Below, one piece after another: positions 55,599 to 62,971 of a DNA stretch of 64,000 nt. Position numbers and translations under genes: made by a program. Source of the stretch: a bacterium (GTDB lineage Bacteria; Pseudomonadota; Gammaproteobacteria; Burkholderiales; Burkholderiaceae_C). Below the pieces are notes generated by a model. It saw nothing but the letters and a program-made list of their open reading frames with translations, had not been told where the DNA came from and searched no databases. Each line of letters opens with the position of its first letter. Position 1 is the first letter of the stretch. The stretch covers positions 62,001-126,000 of the forward strand of contig JAVBXK010000018.1 in the NCBI GenBank assembly GCA_030824555.1, read 5' to 3'.

Positions 55599-56354
55599 AT
55601 GACCCACCCCGCCAATGACATCCTGAACCACCTGCCTCCCGCTCAACACGTGCAACTGGCGCACCGGTGCGAAAAGGTTGAACTGGCGCTGTCTCAGGTG
55701 CTGAGCGAACCCGGCCAGCCGCTGAGCCATGCGTACTTTCCCCTGAGCGGCTTTGTGTCGCTGGTGGTGCAGGTCGACACCCACCCCGGGCTGGAAGTGG
55801 GCATGGTCGGGCGCGAAGGCATGCTGGGCAGCGAACTGGCACTGGGCCCGGCCAGCACCCCGTTTCGCACATTGGTGCAAGGTGCAGGCACGTGCCTGCG
55901 CATCGAAGCAAACGACTTCCGCACCCAGCTGGACCACAGCCCTGCCCTGCGGGCGGTGTGCCACAGCTACCTGCTGGTGAGGCTGCACCAGCTGGCGCGC
56001 GCTGCCGCGTGCGAGCGCTTTCACATGATTGGGCCACGGTTGGCGCGTTGGCTGCTGATGAGCCAGGACCGCGCCCACACCCCCACCTTCCACCTCACGC
56101 ACGAATTCATGGCCCTGATGCTGGGCGTGCGGCGCGTGGGCGTGACCATGGCAGCCAGTGCGTTGCAACGCAGCGGCGTGATCGAGTACCACCGGGGCAC
56201 GCTGACCGTGCTCGACCGTGCGGCCCTGGCGGCACAGGCCTGCAGCTGCTACGAAGCCGACAAAGCCAGCTACCGCACCCTGATGGACCGGGACACGGCG
56301 CACCCACATCCACACCCGTTTCCAACCACCGGCACACAAAGGACCACACCATGA
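55599..56354 (+). CDS. Crp/Fnr family transcriptional regulator, first gene of a GGDEF operon
   Basis: 251 residues, paralogous to the upstream regulator: sensory domain (VEKVELALSQVLSEPGQPL-like start at about 25-45, EVGMVGREGMLGSELALG near 68) and winged helix with LTHEFMALMLGVRRVGVTMA. A His/Pro-rich tail (HPHPHPFPTTGTQ) ends the protein. Its stop overlaps the ATG of the DUF3309 gene (ATGA), and that gene overlaps a GGDEF gene, so a regulator, a small membrane protein and a diguanylate cyclase are co-translated. Confidence 0.9.
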   Translation: MTHPANDILNHLPPAQHVQLAHRCEKVELALSQVLSEPGQPLSHAYFPLSGFVSLVVQVDTHPGLEVGMVGREGMLGSELALGPASTPFRTLVQGAGTCLRIEANDFRTQLDHSPALRAVCHSYLLVRLHQLARAAACERFHMIGPRLARWLLMSQDRAHTPTFHLTHEFMALMLGVRRVGVTMAASALQRSGVIEYHRGTLTVLDRAALAAQACSCYEADKASYRTLMDRDTAHPHPHPFPTTGTQRTTP

Positions 56355-56509
56355 GCCTGGGCAACATTCTTCTGATCGTCATCATCCTGATGTTGCTGGG
56401 GGCCATACCCACCTGGCCGCACAGCGCAGCCTGGGGTTACTGGCCCAGCGGCAGCTTGGGGCTGGTGCTGTTGATCGTCATCGTGCTGGTACTGACCGGC
56501 CGACTCTGA
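56351..56509 (+). CDS. DUF3309 small membrane protein
   Basis: 52 residues: MSLGNILLIVIILMLLGAIP, then TWPHSAAWGYWPSGSLG, then LVLLIVIVLVLTGRL. Two short membrane helices joined by the DUF3309 signature P-TWPHS--WGY-PSG. Such proteins are widespread in proteobacteria; the function is unknown. It overlaps the genes on both sides (ATGA upstream, a single shared base at TGATG downstream). Confidence 0.9.
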   Translation: MSLGNILLIVIILMLLGAIPTWPHSAAWGYWPSGSLGLVLLIVIVLVLTGRL

Positions 56510-57249
56510 TGGCCCAGCCCAACCGCTTCGCGTCGGCACCCATGCGACCGGGGCAGGCGCGCAGCCAGGATGTTGGCCCGACCGTTCGGGCACTTGAAGA
56601 GGCACTGAGTGCGTCGCATCGGCAGCACCAGGCGCTGGGCGCCGAACTGAAGCAAGCCAAGGCCGAACTGGCCCACCTGCGCGCGCAGCTGGCAGGTACC
56701 CAGGCGGGTGAACGCACAGCCCGGTATCAGGCCATGCACGACGGCCTGACCGGTCTGCCCAACCGCCGCATGTTCATGACGCAGCTGCAAAAGGCGTTGG
56801 GCCAGCACACACAAACCCACTTGCGCCCCAGCGTGATGTACCTCGACATCGATGACTTCAAGCGCATCAACGACGAACACGGCCACAAGGTGGGTGACGG
56901 TGTGCTGATCACCGTGGGGGCGCGGTTGGCCAAATCGGTGCGCACAGGCGACGTGGTTGCCCGGCTGGGCGGGGACGAGTTTGCCTGCCTGCTGGGTGCC
57001 AACCTGAGCCGACCCCAGCTGCTCGCGCTGGCAAAAAAACTGTGTGACTCGGTGGCAGCCCCCATGAAGCTGGACAACCTGACGCTGCACACCCACGCCA
57101 GCATTGGGCTGGCGTGTCACCCGGACGATGGCGAAACGGCCGACACACTGCTGGACCGGGCCGACGCAGCCATGTACCAGGCCAAGCAGCAGCGCACACA
57201 GGTGATGTTTGCCTCGGAAGCGGCCGCAGACCCAGCCAGCACCGGCTGA
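56509..57249 (+). CDS. Diguanylate cyclase (GGDEF)
   Basis: 246 residues. A coiled-coil N-terminus (about 25-70, LEEALSASHRQHQALGAELK) probably drives dimerisation. The GGDEF domain (75-235) is intact: DGLTGLPNRRMF, YLDIDDFKRINDEHGH, RLGGDEF (GGDEF 154-158) and I-site RTGD five residues before, implying feedback inhibition by c-di-GMP. There is no membrane or sensor domain, so control may come through transcription by the co-encoded Crp/Fnr-type protein or through the DUF3309 protein. Confidence 0.94.
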   Translation: MAQPNRFASAPMRPGQARSQDVGPTVRALEEALSASHRQHQALGAELKQAKAELAHLRAQLAGTQAGERTARYQAMHDGLTGLPNRRMFMTQLQKALGQHTQTHLRPSVMYLDIDDFKRINDEHGHKVGDGVLITVGARLAKSVRTGDVVARLGGDEFACLLGANLSRPQLLALAKKLCDSVAAPMKLDNLTLHTHASIGLACHPDDGETADTLLDRADAAMYQAKQQRTQVMFASEAAADPASTG

Positions 57250-57279
57250 AGCACCAACGGCCACACCCAAGGACTCAGG

Positions 57280-57615
57280 TCAGCGGGACCGCGCCTGGCT
57301 GGCGGCCACCCAGGCTGCCACCAGCAGCGCACCCAGGCCCACCGCCAGCAGCACCGCCGTGGTGGGCTCTTTGCGGATGTAGCCGCGGGTGGCATCCGCA
57401 GCATGGTGAGCCTGATTGCTCAGGTAGTGCGAGCCTGATGCCGCCGATTTGATGCCCTGGTGCGACAGGGCACCCAGTTGGTCGGCCATGCTGTGGAGTT
57501 TGGGCCCCACATCGTTGATCAGCGTTTGCAGCGCCATGGCCATGTCGGCCTGGGCATGCTCGGCGGCATGGGCCATGCCATCGACCAGGCCAGAAGAGTT
57601 TGAATGCTGTGTCAT
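57280..57615 (-). CDS. ElaB/YqjD (DUF883)-like membrane-anchored protein
   Basis: 111 residues from ATG at 57615. A helical, Ala/His-rich N-terminal part (MAHAAEHAQADMAMALQTLI) is followed by GYIRKEPTTAVLLAVGLGAL and one C-terminal membrane helix, as in ElaB/YqjD proteins, which bind ribosomes at the inner membrane in stationary phase. Identification rests on layout and the RKEPTTAVLLAVG-type stretch. It lies 32 bp after the next gene on the same strand, so the two may be co-transcribed. Confidence 0.72.
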   Translation of the reverse strand: MTQHSNSSGLVDGMAHAAEHAQADMAMALQTLINDVGPKLHSMADQLGALSHQGIKSAASGSHYLSNQAHHAADATRGYIRKEPTTAVLLAVGLGALLVAAWVAASQARSR

Positions 57616-57647
57616 GTTGAACCTCGTTCGTTGAAAGGGGTTGAAGC

Positions 57648-58259
57648 TCAAAGTGGGCCGAAGCTCGTTTTGGCCTTGGCCAGGCAGGCGTCTTTGGCAT
57701 CGCTGCTGAGGGCATCGCATTTTTCTTTGGCCACCTTGTACTGCGACTCGCGTTTTTCAGCAGCGGCATCCTGGCGGGCGTCGGACACCTTTTCAGCCGC
57801 TTTGGCGTTGGCTTTGTCTGTGGTTTTGTGGGCAGTTGCGTTGGCGTCCGTCATTTTGCGCTGGGCATTGGCATCGGCCTTGGCACTCGTGTGCGCACTG
57901 TTGGCCTCGGTCACGCAAACGTCTTTCACGTTGCCTGCCTTGTCGTCGCAACGCTCGATGGCCTCGTCATGTGCCGCATCGGCCTTGGCCAGCGACAACT
58001 GCTGGGTCGATTTGGCACCAGGGTTGTTCTTGGCTTCCATTTCGGCACGGGCTACTTTCTGACGGCCTTTGGCACGCGCGCTGCAAATGTCTTTGGCATT
58101 GCCCGCCAGGGGATCGCAGGCCAGCATGTCAGCCTTCAAGTCGTTGGCAATGCTCTGGGTGGTGGGGCTGGCAATGGGCGGCTGCATGGACTGCGCGTTG
58201 GCGGCCAGCAGCTGCACCAGACCGGCAGCAAGCATCAGTGAACGCAGGGTGTTTTTCAT
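57648..58259 (-). CDS. Secreted Ala/Lys-rich protein with three CX10C repeats
   Basis: 203 residues, signal peptide about 1-23 (LMLAAGLVQLLAANAQS). No known family recognised. Three imperfect repeats each begin with Cys and have a second Cys 11 residues on: CDPLAGNAKDIC (48-59), CDDKAGNVKDVC (104-115), CDALSSDAKDAC (181-192). Between them lie long Ala/Lys/Asp-rich helices. Each pair may form a disulfide in the periplasm. Neighbours are small envelope and osmotic-stress-type proteins, so a stress role is likely but unproven. Confidence 0.75.
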   Translation of the reverse strand: MKNTLRSLMLAAGLVQLLAANAQSMQPPIASPTTQSIANDLKADMLACDPLAGNAKDICSARAKGRQKVARAEMEAKNNPGAKSTQQLSLAKADAAHDEAIERCDDKAGNVKDVCVTEANSAHTSAKADANAQRKMTDANATAHKTTDKANAKAAEKVSDARQDAAAEKRESQYKVAKEKCDALSSDAKDACLAKAKTSFGPL

Positions 58260-58505
58260 GGGAATCTTCCGTAGCAATGAGGGGACGTGCGCAGCAGCGC
58301 GTGGTGTGATTCGGTCGCGATCCGAAGCGTCAGCTTGGCGGCTGTGGCCCTGCGCGTCTGTCTGTTGTCGCACCCAAGTCATAGGTGGCCTGACGCACAG
58401 ACTGATTCGGCTGCACGGCGTACCGTGACATGTGTGATGCCGCCACAACCCTGCTGACCGCAGGCCCTGGTGTCAGGCACAGCCCATCCACACAGAAAGG
58501 TCCAC

Positions 58506-58739
58506 ATGACACAACGCCCTCGCCTTCATTTACCCGTCGCAGCCAGCATGGCTGCACTGACCACCGTCCTGCTGCTCACAGCAGGCTGCGCTGGCATGAC
58601 CGAACGTGAAAAATCCATTGCCGTCGGCGCAGGGGTTGGAGCGGTGGGTGGTGCCGTCCTGACCGGTGGCAGCGCCATCGGCACAGTAGGGGGTGCCGCA
58701 GTGGGCGGCATCATCGGCAACGAAGTCAACAAACGCTGA
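58506..58739 (+). CDS. Glycine-zipper lipoprotein (OsmB-like)
   Basis: 77 residues from ATG at 58506 (AAAGG upstream). Lipobox LLLLTAGC (Cys28). After a short charged stretch (MTEREKSIAVGAG) comes a glycine zipper, VGAVGGAVLTGGSAIGTVGG, that forms a helical hairpin in the membrane. It resembles OsmB-type osmotically inducible outer-membrane lipoproteins. Followed by a strong terminator. It is divergent from the CX10C-repeat gene across 246 bp. Confidence 0.88.
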   Translation: MTQRPRLHLPVAASMAALTTVLLLTAGCAGMTEREKSIAVGAGVGAVGGAVLTGGSAIGTVGGAAVGGIIGNEVNKR

Positions 58740-58750
58740 CCCCACGCAAC

Positions 58751-58786
58751 AACGCCCCGGCAGGTCAGACACTGCCGGGGCGTTTT
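58751..58786 (+). terminator. Rho-independent terminator after the glycine-zipper gene
   Basis: AACGCCCCGGCAG (58751-58763) pairs perfectly with CTGCCGGGGCGTT (58772-58784), with an 8-base loop and TTTT at the 3' end. A textbook terminator, 12 bp after the stop codon. Confidence 0.92.
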
Positions 58787-58822
58787 CACTTCCAGACCCT
58801 GTTGGGGTCCGGCGGGGTGCGC

Positions 58823-59140
58823 TCAGGGGCGAACGGCAATTTCGTTTTTCACGGACTTCACGCCGTTGGTTTGCCGAGCAATCCTTTCGGCGGTGGCTTT
58901 CTCATTGCTGTTCTTGGCAAAGCCTGACAGCATGACCGTGCCGTTCAGCGTTTCCACACTGATAGCGGTGCCATCCACAAACCGGTTGTCAAAGAAATGG
59001 CCCTTCACGGCGGTTGTGATGGCGGTGTCGTCAATGTAGGCACCCACCGTTTCCTGGCCGCGGGTGACCGCACAGCCAGAAGTGGTAACCAAAGCCAGAA
59101 CGACCAGGCCAGCGCCCAAGGCGGAACGAATGTTGTGCAT
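58823..59140 (-). CDS. BON-domain lipoprotein (OsmY-like)
   Basis: 105 residues from ATG at 59140. Lipobox VTTSGC (Cys23), then one BON domain (about 35-104): DDTAITTAVKGHFFDNRFVD, VETLNGTVMLSGFAKN and KSVKNEIAVRP. BON domains bind phospholipid membranes; OsmY-type proteins protect the envelope under osmotic stress. Convergent with the glycine-zipper gene. Upstream (59141-59274) no clear promoter hexamers were seen. Confidence 0.92.
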   Translation of the reverse strand: MHNIRSALGAGLVVLALVTTSGCAVTRGQETVGAYIDDTAITTAVKGHFFDNRFVDGTAISVETLNGTVMLSGFAKNSNEKATAERIARQTNGVKSVKNEIAVRP

Positions 59141-59274
59141 GGAATGACTCCTTGAATCGGGTCGTCTGCCGGGTCGGCAGCACTCAACCGCTGCAGCAAT
59201 GTAGGTCGCCCGGCCCGGCTGGTCTGTGCGCTTTCGCACTTAACAGGCCCTGCCCAGTAGCACCCTGCCAGCCA

Positions 59275-61158
59275 TCAACTCTGCCTGTGCAACACCGCCC
59301 GGTTGCGCCCCTGCGCCTTGGCCTGGTAGAGCGCATCGTCAGCGGCCTTCACCAGCGCCAGGGGCGACGAGGTGTCAGCTGGCACGACGCACGCCACGCC
59401 CACACTGGCCGTCACGTACCCGAAAGCCGAACTGGCGTGGGGCCACGCAGATGCCGCCAGGGCGGCACACACTTTTTCTGCCAGTTTCAGCGCTTGCTCA
59501 CCGTCGATACCCGGTGCAATGAATGCGAACTCTTCGCCGCCATAGCGCGCGGCCAGGTCCCCGGTGCGGCAAACGGTGGCCCCCAATACGGTGGCAATGT
59601 GCTTCAGGCAGTCGTCACCGGCCAAGTGGCCGTAGTGGTCGTTGTACTTCTTGAACCAATCCACATCCAGCAGGCCCACCGCCAGCGGCTGACCCAAGCG
59701 CAGGGCACGGCGCCACTCGGCGTTCAACACATCGTCGAACCGCCGCCGGTTGGCCAGCCCCGTGAGGCTGTCGGTTTCGCTCAGAGAGGCCAGCTTCAGG
59801 TTCAACTGCTTGAGCTCTTCAGTCCGCTCTGACACGCGGATTTCGAGCTGCCGCTCGGTTGACTGGAGGTTGTCCACCAGCAACTGCTGCGCCTTCAAGG
59901 CCTCGCGCTGCGCGTCTTCCTTCTCAAGTCGGATGGCGTTGTAGCGGTCGGCCAGGGCAAAGGCCAGCAGCACCATTTCAATGGCCGACCCAATCTGGAT
60001 GCCGTAGGTTGAAAACAGTGTGGTGGGCAACACGCCCAACGCCCTGAGGCTGTTGGCCACAGCCCCCAAGGCCATGACAGTGAATGCCGCGCTGAAATAC
60101 AGGGCACTCCTGTCGCGCTTGACTGCACACCACACACCCGTCAGCAGCACCAGCAGCGATGTGGCCCCCGCAATGACCAACTGGGGTTTGATGAACGTGC
60201 TGTAGGACATGGCCACACCTGCGGCCATGGCCAGCTGCATGCCCACGGCCACCTTGAGCGCGACATCCAGTCTGGGCACCAGCGTTCGCGTGTCAACCAT
60301 GCTTCGCATGAACACGATGCCCACCGCCAGCGACATGGCATAGCCCACGCTGGCAGAAATGTTGATCCAGTACGGTGAGTTGCCCCACAGGTATTCGATG
60401 GCCAGGCCGTTGATGGCTGCCACCGACAGCGCGGTGGACACGCCAAAACACACGTACAGCAGGTAGCGGACGGAACGCAACGCCAGGAACAGCAACAGGT
60501 TGTAGCCCATCATGGCGATCACCATGCCGAAGTACAGCGCCTGGCTGACGTAGTCGACCCGCTCATACCGGTGAAAGGCCTCGCGCGCCCAAAGCCGGGC
60601 GGGGATTTCAAGGTTCACGTCAGACTGGAAGCGAAAGTACAGCGTCTGTTCGGCGTGTGCAGGCATGGCCAGCGGGAACACGTAGAAATGGTGCGCGTAG
60701 GGCCGCGATGCAAACGGCTGGGCGTAGCCGGTGTTCACCACCGAATAGGTGCCATCTGATTTCGGTGCATACACCTGAACACTGGTGGCCAGCCGTGGGT
60801 ACGTGAACTCCAGCATGCCGTCAAACGGCTCTGTGCCACCGTTTTTCAGCTTCAGCCGTAACCAGTAGGCCGACGGGGTCAGGCCAAAGTTCAAGCTCCA
60901 GGCGGGTGCTTGGCCGGTGGTGAATGCAGCGCCCCCAGCTTGGGGCGAGACCACGTCGTCGAGCCCAAGCGTGCCTGCAGGGTCTTCCAAAATGGCAAAG
61001 TGCTCGGTCAACGACACGGGGCTGTCGGCCAACCGGGTCACCTCCAGCGGCGGGTGGGCTTGGGCCAGTGCAAGGGCGGGCAGCCAGCACAGAAGTGCGC
61101 GCAACCACCAGCCCGTGAGGCACTTGCGGGTCAGCAGGTGTGGCACGACGTTCGTCAT
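59275..61158 (-). CDS. 7TM-DISM sensor diguanylate cyclase
   Basis: 627 residues. Signal peptide (about 1-33), a periplasmic 7TMR-DISM extracellular domain (about 38-185; PSAYWLRLKLKN, LEFTYPRLATSVQVY), seven membrane helices (195-400), a coiled coil (400-450, QLEIRVSERTEELKQLN) and a GGDEF domain (455-625) with GGEEF at 540-544 and I-site RTGD five residues before. It should make c-di-GMP in response to a periplasmic ligand, possibly a carbohydrate, as suggested for this sensor family. It stands alone, 109 bp from the hydrolase gene on the same strand. Confidence 0.94.
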   Translation of the reverse strand: MTNVVPHLLTRKCLTGWWLRALLCWLPALALAQAHPPLEVTRLADSPVSLTEHFAILEDPAGTLGLDDVVSPQAGGAAFTTGQAPAWSLNFGLTPSAYWLRLKLKNGGTEPFDGMLEFTYPRLATSVQVYAPKSDGTYSVVNTGYAQPFASRPYAHHFYVFPLAMPAHAEQTLYFRFQSDVNLEIPARLWAREAFHRYERVDYVSQALYFGMVIAMMGYNLLLFLALRSVRYLLYVCFGVSTALSVAAINGLAIEYLWGNSPYWINISASVGYAMSLAVGIVFMRSMVDTRTLVPRLDVALKVAVGMQLAMAAGVAMSYSTFIKPQLVIAGATSLLVLLTGVWCAVKRDRSALYFSAAFTVMALGAVANSLRALGVLPTTLFSTYGIQIGSAIEMVLLAFALADRYNAIRLEKEDAQREALKAQQLLVDNLQSTERQLEIRVSERTEELKQLNLKLASLSETDSLTGLANRRRFDDVLNAEWRRALRLGQPLAVGLLDVDWFKKYNDHYGHLAGDDCLKHIATVLGATVCRTGDLAARYGGEEFAFIAPGIDGEQALKLAEKVCAALAASAWPHASSAFGYVTASVGVACVVPADTSSPLALVKAADDALYQAKAQGRNRAVLHRQS

Positions 61159-61267
61159 GGGCAGGCAGGTTAACAGCAGTGGCGGTACAAGCCCAACGCG
61201 TCAGCGCGTCAAGCGTGGGGCTCACTGGCGGCCGCGCCACGTCAGGCGTGCACCCGGTTCAATCCGC

Positions 61268-62182
61268 TCAAACAGGCCCATCCGCCAGTTGCGCGGCGTG
61301 GTGCCGCAAATGGTCAGCCATGAAGGTGCTGATGAAGTAGTAGCCGTGGTCGTACCCCGCGTGGCGGCGCAGCGTCAGCGGCTGGCCAGCCTGGGCGCAG
61401 GCTGCCTCGAACAGGTGGGGGTGCAGCTGCTCGGCCAGGAATTTGTCAGCCAGGCCCTGGTCGATCAGGATGCCTTGCGGAAACAAAGCGCCCTGCCCTG
61501 CGGCGTTGCCGGGCGTGGCGCGCTGCTGCATGAGTGCCGTGGCGTCGTGCGCGGCCCAGGTGGTGGTGTCGGCCCCCAGATACCCGCTGAACGCCTTGTG
61601 GCCCCAGGGACACTGCGTGGGCGCACAGATGGGCGCAAACGCCGAGAGCGACCTGAACCGCCCCGGGTGCTTCAGCGACAGTGTGAGCGCCCCGTGACCG
61701 CCCATGGAGTGCCCCATCAACCCCAGCCGCGTGGTGTCAATGGGCAGGTGCTGGCCCAGCAGCGGCAGCAGCTCGTCCAGCAGATAGCTTTCCATGCGCC
61801 AGTGCGTGGCCCAGGGGGCCTGGGTGGCATCGAGATAAAAGCCTGCGCCCACGCCAAAGTCCCAACTGTCGGCCTCTCCAGGCGCGTTGGCACCGCGCGG
61901 GCTGGTGTCGGGTGCAATCAGCACCAGGCCCAGTTCGGCAGCCATGCGCTGTGCCCCGGCTTTGGTGGCAAAGGTTTCTTCCGTGCAGGTCAGCCCCGCC
62001 AGGTACACCACAGCAGGCACATGTGCGGCGCCGGGCAGCAGCGCTTGCGGCGGCAGGTACACCGCAAACCGCATGGGCAGGCCGATGACCTCTGAGGTGT
62101 GCTGGTAAAAGCGCTGCACACCGCCGAAACAGGCGTGCTCGCTCAAACATCGAGGGGCAGAAAAAATGGGGGAAACGCTCAT
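61268..62182 (-). CDS. fghA: S-formylglutathione hydrolase
   Basis: Hydrolyses S-formylglutathione to formate and glutathione, the second step of glutathione-dependent formaldehyde detoxification. 304 residues, slightly longer than the usual 280. Esterase D family: YLAGLTCTEETF, GHSMGGHGAL (nucleophile Ser159), the Asp in GILIDQGLADKF and the His in HAGYDHGYYFI. The usual partner, a class III alcohol dehydrogenase (frmA/adhC), is not in the window. Confidence 0.95.
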   Translation of the reverse strand: MSVSPIFSAPRCLSEHACFGGVQRFYQHTSEVIGLPMRFAVYLPPQALLPGAAHVPAVVYLAGLTCTEETFATKAGAQRMAAELGLVLIAPDTSPRGANAPGEADSWDFGVGAGFYLDATQAPWATHWRMESYLLDELLPLLGQHLPIDTTRLGLMGHSMGGHGALTLSLKHPGRFRSLSAFAPICAPTQCPWGHKAFSGYLGADTTTWAAHDATALMQQRATPGNAAGQGALFPQGILIDQGLADKFLAEQLHPHLFEAACAQAGQPLTLRRHAGYDHGYYFISTFMADHLRHHAAQLADGPV

Positions 62183-62197
62183 TTTGTCAACACTGAA

Positions 62198-62255
62198 TTA
62201 ATAGCTTGAAGCACATACAGATAAAGCGATAGGTGGCTATTTTATTTAAAATTTC
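62198..62255 (+). repeat. Interspersed 55-bp repeat, copy K
   Basis: TTAATAGCTTGAAG, CAGATAAAGCGATAGGTGGC, TATTTTATTTAAAATTTC. It lies 16 bp upstream of the fghA start, in opposite orientation. Confidence 0.7.
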
Positions 62256-62971
62256 AGACGCCCATCAGCACAATCCGCGAGGCAAGGCTGACTGTTCTGG
62301 CGCTGAAACACATGGCCCAAACAGTCAAACCGCTTGGCGCTTTGTATGTTGATCATGAGTGCCCGCCTGAGCGCATCGCAAAGAACATGGCTGCACCATG
62401 CTCGGCTCTGAAGCAACCCGATAACCTCTTGCCTGACCTTGACCTTGACCATGCACAGCGCATGCTCAGCCAAGTTGTGGGCGACCGGCACATTCCCGCT
62501 GGCGATGTCCACGCCAACTGCATGAGCCAGTTTGCCGCCTTGGAGCGACGGACCCAACCACGGCTGCCCAGCCTGCGTCTGGCGGCATGCCCGTGCGCTT
62601 AGCTTGTGGGTTGAAGGCATCACCGCGCTGCAGCGGCTCACCCCACCAGGAGTCAAATCAGGCGTGGAACGAGGCTCGAACGAGGCTCCCAGTGCCCCCA
62701 AGCCAGATCAAGCGCCAAAAGGCCCCATCTTGTTCGATAGCACGCCATTGACACGCTCAGTTCCGTGGACGCACTCGGGCCATGGCCGGATGTTGGGGGC
62801 TGCCATCGACCTGACGCAGCCACAGACTTGGCTACTCATCAGATCGCATGGCGAGTGCCCCGCCTGAGGGGCCCTGGCGAACCTTCAGGCCCATGTCTCC
62901 CGGAGGACGTCTGGGCTCAGAAGGTCAGCTGGCAACCACCCGGCACTGGCACCATTGCCCGGACACAGCTG
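62256..62971. other. Stretch without a recognisable gene
   Basis: About 715 bp. Open frames of 96 codons (plus, 62312-62602) and 151 codons (minus, 62246-62701) cover the same bases and neither gives a protein-like sequence I recognise, so I call neither a gene. A stem (GGGCC at 62869-62873 and GGCCC at 62888-62892) without a T-run lies about 80 bp past the collagen-like gene and could be its terminator. The region may be a decayed gene. Confidence 0.45.

Noticed and set aside
57795-57860. Possible TolA gene from the Ala/Lys-rich sequence of the 57648-58259 product
   Set aside because: There is no N-terminal TolA membrane anchor, no TolA C-terminal domain and no tol-pal neighbours; the CX10C repeats are not a TolA feature.
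62246-62701. Minus-strand frame of 151 codons as a gene or transposase remnant
   Set aside because: No domain or transposase motif is visible, codon use is not gene-like, and a plus-strand frame covers the same bases; left as an unassigned region.
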